The position numbers and the translations under genes were made by a program. 51,911 nucleotides of DNA from Candidatus Faecaligallichristensenella faecipullorum (GTDB lineage: Bacteria; Bacillota; Clostridia; Christensenellales; Aristaeellaceae): contig DVJW01000210.1 in the NCBI GenBank assembly GCA_018716505.1, forward strand, positions 1-51,911. Direction: 5' to 3'. Positions 17,607-26,018 of this stretch are shown in pieces. The notes under the pieces are model-generated. The model worked only from the letters and a program-made list of their open reading frames with translations, made no database searches and had not been told where the DNA came from. Every line of letters begins with the position of its first letter. Position 1 is the first letter of the stretch.

Positions 17607-19004
17607 TTACACCGGCATGACCTTGTTTTCCTTGTCAAGCAGCGAGTTGTCCAGCTTCAGGCTTTCGGCCTGGCGGTACTCAAAGTACTTGGTGGCCACC
17701 TGCGGGAACAGGGCGTAGCTCAAAACGTCCTCGTCCTGCTGGATGTACTGGCCGATTTCCTTGCGGTAGGATTCCAACTCGGGCTTCAGCAGGTCGGCCG
17801 GGCGCTGGGTGATGACCTTGGCGTCGCCGATGACCTTCTTGCGCACGTCCGGGTTGACCTTGCCGGGCAGCCGGCCATACTCGCCGCGCAGCAGGCCCTG
17901 GGACTCCTTGGGGTTCATCTTGTAGCGCTCGCCGGTGAGCACGTTCATCACCGCCTGGGTGCCCACGATCTGGCTGGTGGGGGTGACCAGCGGCGGATAA
18001 CCGAAGTCCTCGCGCACCCGCGGCACCTCGGCCAGCACCTCGTACAGCTTGTCCGCGGCGCCCGCCTGCTTGAGCTGGTTGATCAGGTTGCTGAGCATGC
18101 CGCCCGGAACCTGATACAGCAAGGTGTTGATATCCACCGAGAGCACCTTGGGATCCAGGAAGCCGTCCTTCTTGAGCCGGTCGGCCACGCCCCTGAAGTG
18201 CTTGGCGATGTCGTTGAGCAGGTTGAGGTCCAACCCGGTGTCATACTCGGTGCCCTGAAGGGTGGCCACCAGCGGCTCGGTGGCCGGCTGGCTGGTGCCG
18301 TTGCCCAGGGGCGAGAGCGCGGTGTCCACGATGTCCACCCCGGCCTCAATGGCCTTGAGCAGCACCATATCGCCGGTGCCCGAGGTGTTGTGGGTGTGCA
18401 GCGCGATGGGCACCTTGACCGAGGCCTTGAGCTTCTTGACCAGGCTGTAGGCCTTGTAGGGCAGAAGCAGGTTGGCCATATCCTTGATGCAGATGATCTG
18501 CGCGCCCATCTTTTCCAGCTCCACCGCCAGCTTGACGAAATACTCCTCGCTGTGCACCGGGCTCTCGGTGTAGCTCAGGGCCACCTCGGCGGTGCCGCCG
18601 TATTTCAGGGTGGCGTCGATGGCGGTCTTCATGTTGCGGGTGTCGTTGAGGGCGTCGAAGATGCGGATGATGTCAATGCCGTTTTCAATGGACTTCTTGA
18701 CGAACTCCTCCACCACGTCGTCGGCATAGTGCTTGTAGCCCAAGAGGTTTTGACCGCGCAGCAGCATCTGCAGCTTGGTGTTGGGCAGGGCCTTGCGCAG
18801 TTTGCGCAGCCGCTCCCAGGGATCTTCGTGAAGGAAGCGCAGGCAGCTGTCAAAGGTGGCGCCGCCCCAGCATTCCAAAGAGAAATAGCCTACTTTATCC
18901 AATTTTTCGCAGGCGGGCAACATCTCGTCCAGCCGCATACGGGTGGCGGCCTGAGACTGATGGGCGTCGCGCAAAATGGTTTCTGTAATTTTGACCTTAG
19001 CCAT
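17607..19004 (-). CDS. oadA: Oxaloacetate decarboxylase alpha / transcarboxylase 5S-type carboxyltransferase
   Basis: ITETILRDAHQSQAATRM...ECWGGATFDSCLRFLHEDPWERLR. Confidence 0.93.
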   Translation of the reverse strand: MAKVKITETILRDAHQSQAATRMRLDEMLPACEKLDKVGYFSLECWGGATFDSCLRFLHEDPWERLRKLRKALPNTKLQMLLRGQNLLGYKHYADDVVEEFVKKSIENGIDIIRIFDALNDTRNMKTAIDATLKYGGTAEVALSYTESPVHSEEYFVKLAVELEKMGAQIICIKDMANLLLPYKAYSLVKKLKASVKVPIALHTHNTSGTGDMVLLKAIEAGVDIVDTALSPLGNGTSQPATEPLVATLQGTEYDTGLDLNLLNDIAKHFRGVADRLKKDGFLDPKVLSVDINTLLYQVPGGMLSNLINQLKQAGAADKLYEVLAEVPRVREDFGYPPLVTPTSQIVGTQAVMNVLTGERYKMNPKESQGLLRGEYGRLPGKVNPDVRKKVIGDAKVITQRPADLLKPELESYRKEIGQYIQQDEDVLSYALFPQVATKYFEYRQAESLKLDNSLLDKENKVMPV

Positions 19005-19049
19005 GTTGTTCTCCTCCTTACATGGAACTTGGGATACCCGGGCGCGCCC

Positions 19050-20474
19050 TTAGCCGAACAGCTGCAGGAACACGCCGGCCGCCACGGCCGAGCCGATAAC
19101 GCCGGCCACGTTGGGGCCCATGGCGTGCATCAGCAGGAAGTTGCCCGGATCTTCTTTCTGGCCCACCACCTGGGAAACGCGGGCGGCCATGGGCACCGCC
19201 GAAACGCCGGCCGAACCGATGAGCGGGTTGATCTTGCCGCCGGTGAACCAGTTCATGATCTTGGCCACCACAACGCCGCCCACGGTGCCGAAGCCGAAGG
19301 CGAACACGCCCAGGAAAATAACCTTGATGGTATCGCCATCCAGGAAGGTGGAGCCGTTGGCCGTGGCGCCCACGGTCACGCCCAGGAAGATGGTCACAAT
19401 GTTCATGAGCTCGTTCTGGGCGGTCTTGGAGATGCGGTCCACCACGCCGGTAACCCGCATCAGGTTGCCCAGCATCAGCATGCCGATCAGCGGCGCGGCG
19501 TCAGGCAGCAGGAAGGAGACCAGCAGGGTAACCACGATGGGGAAGATGATGGTCTCGGTCTTGGACACCGGACGCAGCGTATCCATCCGGATCAGGCGTT
19601 CCTTCTTGGTGGTCAAAAGCCTCATGATGGGCGGCTGGATCACCGGCACCAGCGCCATGTAGGAATACGCGGCCACCGCGATGGGGCCCAGCAAATGAGG
19701 AGCCAGCTTGGTGGTGACGAAGATGGCCGTGGGGCCGTCCGCGCCGCCGATGATGCCGATGGCGCTGGCTTCCCGGGCGTCAAAGCCAAACAGAATGGCC
19801 ACGGTGAAGGCAAAGAAGATGCCGAACTGGGCGCCCGCGCCCATGAGCAGGCTCTTGGGGTTGGCGATCAGCGGGGCAAAGTCGGTCATCGCGCCCACGC
19901 CCATGAAGATCAGCGGGGGATAGATGCCCAGCTTGACGCCCTGATACAGGTAATAGAGCAGTCCGCCGTTGGAGGTCTCCACCCGGTAGACCATTTCGCC
20001 CGCCGCGTTGACGCCCGCGATGACTTCCTTGTTCTTAAGCGCTGCATCGCTGAGCGCTTTGGCATAATCAGTGAGCGCATATTCAGTGTAGACGGGGTTG
20101 CCCATCATGCCCGCCAGGGGCAGGTTGGCCAGCAGCATGCCGAAGGCGATGGGCAACAGCAGCAGCGGCTCAAACTGTTTGACGATGGCCAGATACAGGA
20201 GTACGCAGGCAATGGCGATCATCACATACTCCTGCCAGGTGGCGTTGGCGAAGCCGGTGCTCTGGGCGATGCCGGTCAGGGCCTCCATGACGTTTATGTC
20301 GTAATTGATTTCGTTTTCATCTTGCGTGGCGGTTTCGGCTGCGGCCGGGGCTTGCGTCGCCAGGGGATCGGCCGTGGGAGCCGCGGCTTCTTCAGCCAGC
20401 GCCATTACCGGCGTCAGGCACAGCAGGATGAGCAGCAGCGCGAGAGCGCGCGCAAACGTATGGTTCTTGTTCAT
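19050..20474 (-). CDS. oadB: Na+-translocating decarboxylase beta subunit with N-terminal signal-like extension
   Basis: GVGAMTDFAPLIANPKSLLMGAGAQFGIF...GIIGGADGPTAIF; N-term MNKNHTFARALALLLILLCLTPVMALAEE. Confidence 0.93.
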   Translation of the reverse strand: MNKNHTFARALALLLILLCLTPVMALAEEAAAPTADPLATQAPAAAETATQDENEINYDINVMEALTGIAQSTGFANATWQEYVMIAIACVLLYLAIVKQFEPLLLLPIAFGMLLANLPLAGMMGNPVYTEYALTDYAKALSDAALKNKEVIAGVNAAGEMVYRVETSNGGLLYYLYQGVKLGIYPPLIFMGVGAMTDFAPLIANPKSLLMGAGAQFGIFFAFTVAILFGFDAREASAIGIIGGADGPTAIFVTTKLAPHLLGPIAVAAYSYMALVPVIQPPIMRLLTTKKERLIRMDTLRPVSKTETIIFPIVVTLLVSFLLPDAAPLIGMLMLGNLMRVTGVVDRISKTAQNELMNIVTIFLGVTVGATANGSTFLDGDTIKVIFLGVFAFGFGTVGGVVVAKIMNWFTGGKINPLIGSAGVSAVPMAARVSQVVGQKEDPGNFLLMHAMGPNVAGVIGSAVAAGVFLQLFG

Positions 20475-20521
20475 TCTGTCATCCTCCTAAAGGCGTTATA
20501 TCGTTGGGGCTGCGTTCTCGA

Positions 20522-20929
20522 TTATTGCAGCGCAACCAGCGCGTCGCCGGAGTTGACCTGCGCGCCTTTGGAGGTCATAACGCTGGCCACCACGCCGTCG
20601 CGGGGTGCCATGATCTCGTTCTCCATCTTCATGGCTTCCAGGATCAGCAGCACGTCGCCCTTTTTCACCGACTGGCCGCCGGAAACCTTGATGTCCATGA
20701 TGGTGCCGGGCATGGGGGCCTTGATGGTCTCGGCGCCGGCCGGGGCGGCCTTGGGCGCGGGGGCCGGGGCGGGCTTGGCGGCCGGCGCCGGGGCGGCCTT
20801 GGGCGCGGGGGCAACGGCGGCGGGGGCGGCCGGAGCGGCCGGAATGGGGGCGGCGGAAGCGCCCGCGCCGATTTCTTCGACTTCAACCTCGTAAGAAGTG
20901 CCATTTACCACGATCTGAAACTTGCGCAT
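20522..20929 (-). CDS. Biotin carboxyl carrier subunit with Ala/Pro-rich linker
   Basis: Biotinylation motif LEAMKMENEI; Pro/Ala-rich linker. Confidence 0.93.
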   Translation of the reverse strand: MRKFQIVVNGTSYEVEVEEIGAGASAAPIPAAPAAPAAVAPAPKAAPAPAAKPAPAPAPKAAPAGAETIKAPMPGTIMDIKVSGGQSVKKGDVLLILEAMKMENEIMAPRDGVVASVMTSKGAQVNSGDALVALQ

Positions 20930-20980
20930 GATAAAATCCTCCTCAAAATTCTCTATCGCCAGATGTGAAAAGAATTTGCT

Positions 20981-21337
20981 TTAATAGCGGCTGTAGACCT
21001 GCTCCTGACGGGCGGTTCTGCCCCAGGCGCCGCTGCGGCGCACCGAGCGCACCACCAGGGCCTTGCCGGTCTTTTGCTCATAGGCCATCAGCGCGGCGGT
21101 AATCACCGCCACCAGCTCAGCGTCATCCTGATAGGAAACTTCCTCGGTCAGGATTTCGGGAACCGGCTCCGGCACCGGAGCGGGGGCCGGGGTATCGCGT
21201 TTGCCTGAGTTCACGCTTTCAAAGATCTTGCCCATCAACGAGATGAGAATGATCAGGATAATCAGGCCCAGGAACACAATACCCATGCCCACCAGCGCCA
21301 CTTTGCCGCTGAAGGCCAGCTGTTCAATAACGCTCAT
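20981..21337 (-). CDS. oadG: OadG-family gamma subunit
   Basis: Single N-terminal TM, typical C-terminal AYEQKTGKALVVRSVRRSGAWGRTARQEQV. Confidence 0.85.
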   Translation of the reverse strand: MSVIEQLAFSGKVALVGMGIVFLGLIILIILISLMGKIFESVNSGKRDTPAPAPVPEPVPEILTEEVSYQDDAELVAVITAALMAYEQKTGKALVVRSVRRSGAWGRTARQEQVYSRY

Positions 21338-21378
21338 AAAATCTCTGCCTCCCTTTTATCCTAATGACCCAAAGGCCA

Positions 21379-22863
21379 TTACAGCGGCAGATTGCCGTGC
21401 TTTTTGGAGGGGCGCACATCGCGCTTGGAGGATAGCATGGAAAGGGCCGCGGCCAGCATCTGCCGGGTGGCGGCGGGCTCGATGACGTCGTCCACATATC
21501 CGCGCAGCGCGGCGTTCATGCCGTCGGCCACCTTGTCCTGATATTCCTGCTCCAACTCGGCGCGCTTGGCGATGGGATCCTTGGCGGCTTTGAGCTCGTC
21601 CTCGCTCAGGATCTGCACCGCGGCCGGCGCGCCCATGGGCGAAATCACAGCGCCCGGCCAGGCGTATACCATATCCGCGGCCGCGCGGGAAGCCATGGCC
21701 GCGTAGCCCATGCCGATGGCGTTTCCGGTGATGACCGCGATGCGCGGGGCCGTGGTGTCCGCGTAAGCGAACATCAACTGCGCGCCGGCGCGGGCGATAT
21801 CGCCCTGGCTGCATTTACAGGAAAGCTTCATGCCCTGGGTATCCACGAAGCTGATCACCGGGATGCTGAAGGCGTCGCACATCCGGATAAAGCGGGCGGC
21901 CTTGCGCGCGCCGGTAACGGTTAAGCGGCCCTCGTCGGCCTGGGGCTGGGTGGCCACAAAGCCCACCGTGCTTCCGCCTATGCGGCCCAGGGCGGTGAAC
22001 ATCTCCGGGGCATATCCGGCCTGGAGCGTCAAAAGATCATGGTTGTCCGCCAAAGGCGCGATGACCTCCGCCATATCGGCCACCACGTCCAACGAAGCCA
22101 ACTCCACCACATCGCGGTTGAGGTCGTCGGCAATGGTGGGATCCAGGGGCGGCTCTTCCAAATTGTTCTGGGGCAGCATGGAAAGCACCTTGCGGGCCAG
22201 CAAAATAGCCTCTTCATCGCTCCCGGCGCTCATGTGCGCCGCGCCCGAGGCGGCCTGGGCCTCCATTCCGCCCAACTGCTCGGCCGTTACCTGTTCCCCC
22301 GTGGCGGCCGAAACCACCTGCGGGCCGTTTACGAACTGACGGCCGTTCTTGCTGGTGATGACCAGGTCGTTCATCTGGGCACACATGGCCGCGCCGCCCG
22401 CGCAGGGCCCCAATATCAGCGCGATCTGGGGCACCACGCCCGAAAGCGCCGCGGTGCGCGCCATGATCTGGGCATAGGCGTTCAAAGCGTCCGCGCCTTC
22501 GGTCAACCGGGCCCCCGCCGAATCGCACAGCGCCACCACCGGGGCGCCGGTCTTTTCGGCCAGGTCCATCACCTTGAGCACCTTGCGCGCGTGCGCGGCG
22601 CCCACGGAACCGCCTTTAACGGTAAAGTCCTGGGCATAGACATACACCGGGTTGCCCTCGACCATTCCGTAGCCGGTCACAACCCCCGACGCCTCCGCAA
22701 AGGTCTCCAATTCTACGAAGCTGGCTTCGTCCAAAAGACGGGCGATGCGCTCACGGGCGGTCAGCTTTCCGGCGGCCTTCTGCTTGGCGATGCTGGCTGC
22801 GTCGCCGTCCAGCAGCGCCTGCCTGCGCTCGCGAACGAGCGGCAGATTGCGTTCCACACTCAT
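21379..22863 (-). CDS. mmdA: Acyl-CoA carboxyltransferase (MmdA / transcarboxylase 12S-type)
   Basis: KLTARERIARLLD...VYAQDFTVKGGSVGAAHARK...GGAAMCAQ. Confidence 0.92.
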   Translation of the reverse strand: MSVERNLPLVRERRQALLDGDAASIAKQKAAGKLTARERIARLLDEASFVELETFAEASGVVTGYGMVEGNPVYVYAQDFTVKGGSVGAAHARKVLKVMDLAEKTGAPVVALCDSAGARLTEGADALNAYAQIMARTAALSGVVPQIALILGPCAGGAAMCAQMNDLVITSKNGRQFVNGPQVVSAATGEQVTAEQLGGMEAQAASGAAHMSAGSDEEAILLARKVLSMLPQNNLEEPPLDPTIADDLNRDVVELASLDVVADMAEVIAPLADNHDLLTLQAGYAPEMFTALGRIGGSTVGFVATQPQADEGRLTVTGARKAARFIRMCDAFSIPVISFVDTQGMKLSCKCSQGDIARAGAQLMFAYADTTAPRIAVITGNAIGMGYAAMASRAAADMVYAWPGAVISPMGAPAAVQILSEDELKAAKDPIAKRAELEQEYQDKVADGMNAALRGYVDDVIEPAATRQMLAAALSMLSSKRDVRPSKKHGNLPL

Positions 22864-22998
22864 CGGTTATCCCTCCATACGCCAACAATATTTTAATAAT
22901 CAAATTGTCGCCAATTTCACCTATTCTACGTTGGGCTCCCTATCCCTGCCAAGCCGTGAACTTTTTTGTGTTAACTTCTTTGTTCCTTAATTTATACA

Positions 22999-23010
22999 CA
23001 AACCGGTTTG
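22999..23010. promoter_or_regulatory. Perfect 12-bp palindrome CAAACCGGTTTG, candidate operator
   Basis: Perfect dyad in the AT-rich divergent region between mmdA and the ZorA-like gene; partial site ACAAAACCGGC follows. Confidence 0.4.
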
Positions 23011-23235
23011 GTTTATTGACACAAAACCGGCAAAAAATTGTCGAACAAAATGAAGGATTTCCACGCCCGCAAGTCGAATAAAATCCGTTGTATATTTATG
23101 TGTGTATATGGCGGACCCGCCGGCGAGAAAAAGTTTCTCTTTTCCCGATTGAACCGGAGGGCGGCACGGTTCGTCTAAAGCATATTTACAGCTTTACAGA
23201 CATGCAAACCCCATCATAGAAAGGATGCGAAAGGA

Positions 23236-24813
23236 ATGGGAGATTTCACCGCAACGCTTACCACGTTTCTACAGGATGCCGCGAATATGCTGGTTTATGT
23301 GGCGATCGTGGTGCTGTTTATCTTTGGATGCCTGAAATGCGTCGCGCCGGTGGTCAAAAACCGTCAGATTTTGCGCAGGGCGATTCGCAATTTGAAGGGC
23401 GGCGAGGGAAAGCGCTCCTGGCGGGAAGATAACTTCCTGGGCAAGGGCAGCCTGATGGCCCATTGGAGCGAGTATCTGGCCAACCTGTTTTTTGCGGACG
23501 GGGAATACCATAACCCGGCCAATGTGGAAGACTACATCAACGAGGAAACCGTTATAATTGACCCGGGCCATTCGGATATGGCCGGAGCCTTTCCGGGGCT
23601 CATGGTGTCGTTGGGCTTTTTGGGGACCTTGATTGGTATGTCCATGGGCATGAGCAATATCGACCTGTCCAGCTCCGAAAAGGTTATGGAGGGCATCCAG
23701 ACCTTGATCCCGGGCATGCGGTATGCCTTTATGACCTCCATTGTGGGCGTGGTTGGATCCATCACCTTTTCCTTGGTGACCTGCTGGGTGAACAGCGGAA
23801 CCCAGCGCACCCTCAACAGCTTCTATCACGCGTTGCGCACCGGCGCGGGCGTGGTCTCGGTGGATCCCATGACCCAGATCGCCATTTATCAGCAGGAACA
23901 GACCGCGATCCTGCAGAACCTGGCCACCGATGTTCAAAAGACCTTGCCCGCCAAGATCAACGCGGTTATCAAGCAGAACATGGAGCCCATGCAGAGCAGC
24001 CTGGACAACTTCATCACCGCCACCAGCCGCGAGCAGGTGCGCGGCATTGAGCGCATAGTCGACCGCTTTGTGGGCAACATGGACGACGCCCTTCAGGGCC
24101 AGTTCGAGAACCTGGGCGCCACCATGCGCGAGGCCTGCAAATTTCAGCAGGATATGGGCGCCACGGTGCGCGATACCTTAAACGGCGTAAACGAGGTGGC
24201 CCGCAGCATCAGCCAGGTGCAGCAGGTTTCCCAGAACATGATTGTAAAGTTCGACAACTACATCAACAAGCTGGGCGGGGCCCAGATTCAGTTGGACGAC
24301 GGTTACGACAAATTGGCCAGCACGGTTCAGCATATGGACGCGGCCAGCCGCCAGCAGGCCGAATACCTGAAGCTGGTGAGCCAGTATCAGACCGAGATGC
24401 AGTCCATGATCGCCGAATTCACCCAGGCCGCCCAGCAGTACACCCAGGCGGTGCAGGAGGTTACCAAGGGTTCGGCCGCGGCGCTGGACAAGGTCTCCGG
24501 AAACCTTCAGCGCAACAGCGAGGTGTTGGGCCAGAGCCACAATGCCTTTGTCAACAGCATCAACAAGGATTTGGAACATACCTTCGATGTGTTCGACGAC
24601 AACATGGTCAAGGTGACCGACCAGCTCAGCCGGGTGGTGGCCGATATTCGCGCCGCGGTGGGCGATTTGCCCCGGGTGATCGACGACGCCAACCGCCGCT
24701 ATGCCGACCAGCTGGATCAGCTGATCATAACCCTTCAGCGCGCTCAGGCCGGGTTGGAAGACGCGGCCTACCGGCTGTATCCTGACGGGGGCCATGCAAG
24801 GAGGAGAGACTAA
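23236..24813 (+). CDS. ZorA/MotA/TolQ/ExbB-type channel subunit with ~300-aa C-terminal coiled-coil-like tail
   Basis: TM segments incl. AGAFPGLMVSLGFLGTLIGMSMG and AFMTSIVGVVGSITFSLVTCW; long helical tail. Confidence 0.82.
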   Translation: MGDFTATLTTFLQDAANMLVYVAIVVLFIFGCLKCVAPVVKNRQILRRAIRNLKGGEGKRSWREDNFLGKGSLMAHWSEYLANLFFADGEYHNPANVEDYINEETVIIDPGHSDMAGAFPGLMVSLGFLGTLIGMSMGMSNIDLSSSEKVMEGIQTLIPGMRYAFMTSIVGVVGSITFSLVTCWVNSGTQRTLNSFYHALRTGAGVVSVDPMTQIAIYQQEQTAILQNLATDVQKTLPAKINAVIKQNMEPMQSSLDNFITATSREQVRGIERIVDRFVGNMDDALQGQFENLGATMREACKFQQDMGATVRDTLNGVNEVARSISQVQQVSQNMIVKFDNYINKLGGAQIQLDDGYDKLASTVQHMDAASRQQAEYLKLVSQYQTEMQSMIAEFTQAAQQYTQAVQEVTKGSAAALDKVSGNLQRNSEVLGQSHNAFVNSINKDLEHTFDVFDDNMVKVTDQLSRVVADIRAAVGDLPRVIDDANRRYADQLDQLIITLQRAQAGLEDAAYRLYPDGGHARRRD

Positions 24814-25931
24814 TGCGCTATACCGGACGCCGCAGAGGGCGCGCGTCGCGGGAGGTTGGAAACAACAACCACTGGATTTCGTTTTCCGACCTGATGAGCG
24901 CGTTGCTCTTGGTAATTGTGCTGATTATGTTTTACAGCATCTATCAGTATGTGGATATGTTGGAGTTGGCCACCGCTGATCTTTTGGAACAGCAGGGGCT
25001 TTTGGAAGCAAAGGAACAGGAGCTTAGAGAGAATCAGGACAAGCTCACCGAAAGCGAAGAACTGCAGGTGACCCAGGCCGCGAAGCTGCTGCTTCAACAG
25101 CAACAGCTGGAGGAAGCCCAGGCGCTTCTGGCTCAGCAGAGAGAGGAATTGAGCCAGATTCAGACCCAGGTCAGCGAACAGCAGATTCAACTGGACGAGT
25201 CCAAAAGGCAGCTGGACGCCTTGGTGGGCGTAAGAACCCAGATCATCGCGTCGCTGAGCTCGGCGCTCAGGGAAGCCAATGTTACGGCCAGCGTGGATCC
25301 GGTCTCCGGCGCCATTACCATGGACAGCGGGGTGTTCTTTGACCTGGCCAGCTCGGAACTCAAACAGTCGGGCAAGGACTTCCTGGATCAGTTTATGCCG
25401 GTCTATCTGGAGGTTTTGCTCAGCGATGAGAACATTCAATATGTGAGCGAGGTCATCGTGGAAGGGCATACCGATACCACGGGCACCTATATGAGCAACC
25501 TGGCGCTGTCCCAGGAGCGGGCGCGGGCGGTGGCCGAGTACATTCTGAGCGACAGCTATACCGGAATCTCGTCCGAGACCAAGGAAAAACTCAGGGGGAT
25601 CATCGCGGCCAACGGGCGCTCTTACAGCGATCCCATATTGAATGAAGATGGATCGGTCAATATGGAGGCCTCCAGGCGCGTGGAATTTAAGTTCAGGCTC
25701 AAGGATGAGGAAATGATCGAGCAGATGCGCAGCATGCTGGAACAGTTGGGCACCACGCCCACGGTGGAACCCACGGCCCAGGCAACCGCCGAGGCCCAGG
25801 CGACGCCCGCACCCGAGGCGGCGGCGACGCCTGAGACAGTTCAGCCCACGCCCGAGGCGGCGGCTACGCCCGAGGCGGCCCAGGCCACACCCGAGCCTGC
25901 GCCAGAGGCAACGCCCGCGCCAGCGGCGTAG
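24813..25931 (+). CDS. ZorB/MotB-like single-TM protein with coiled coil, OmpA-type domain and Pro/Thr/Ala/Glu-rich tail
   Basis: NNHWISFSDLMSALLLVIVLIMFYSIYQ; VIVEGHTDTTGTYMSNLALSQERARAVAEYIL. Confidence 0.85.
   Translation: MRYTGRRRGRASREVGNNNHWISFSDLMSALLLVIVLIMFYSIYQYVDMLELATADLLEQQGLLEAKEQELRENQDKLTESEELQVTQAAKLLLQQQQLEEAQALLAQQREELSQIQTQVSEQQIQLDESKRQLDALVGVRTQIIASLSSALREANVTASVDPVSGAITMDSGVFFDLASSELKQSGKDFLDQFMPVYLEVLLSDENIQYVSEVIVEGHTDTTGTYMSNLALSQERARAVAEYILSDSYTGISSETKEKLRGIIAANGRSYSDPILNEDGSVNMEASRRVEFKFRLKDEEMIEQMRSMLEQLGTTPTVEPTAQATAEAQATPAPEAAATPETVQPTPEAAATPEAAQATPEPAPEATPAPAA
25770..25928 (+). repeat. Low-complexity repeats encoding (A)TPEA-rich tail of the ZorB-like protein
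   Basis: Recurring ACGCCCGAGGCGGCGGC-like units. Confidence 0.75.
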
Positions 25932-25959
25932 TCGGGTCAAGGGGAAAGGTTTAACGGCC

Positions 25960-25992
25960 TGGGGCGCCGGCATGGCCGGCGCCCCAGTTTTG
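25960..25992 (+). terminator. Strong hairpin between the ZorB-like gene and GH78
   Basis: CTGGGGCGCCGGC-ATG-GCCGGCGCCCCAG-TTTT. Confidence 0.75.
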
Positions 25993-26018
25993 GCTAAAGA
26001 AACAGGAGGGGAATAGGG

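Noticed and set aside
18198-20894. 898-aa plus-strand ORF antisense to oadA/oadB/BCCP
   Set aside because: Shadow ORF from GC-rich codon bias; low-complexity G/H/Q-rich translation; the opposite strand encodes clear conserved enzymes.
23236-25931. Complete Zorya defence system
   Set aside because: Only ZorA/ZorB-like genes found; no ZorC/D/E or other effector adjacent, so only an orphan motor is claimed.
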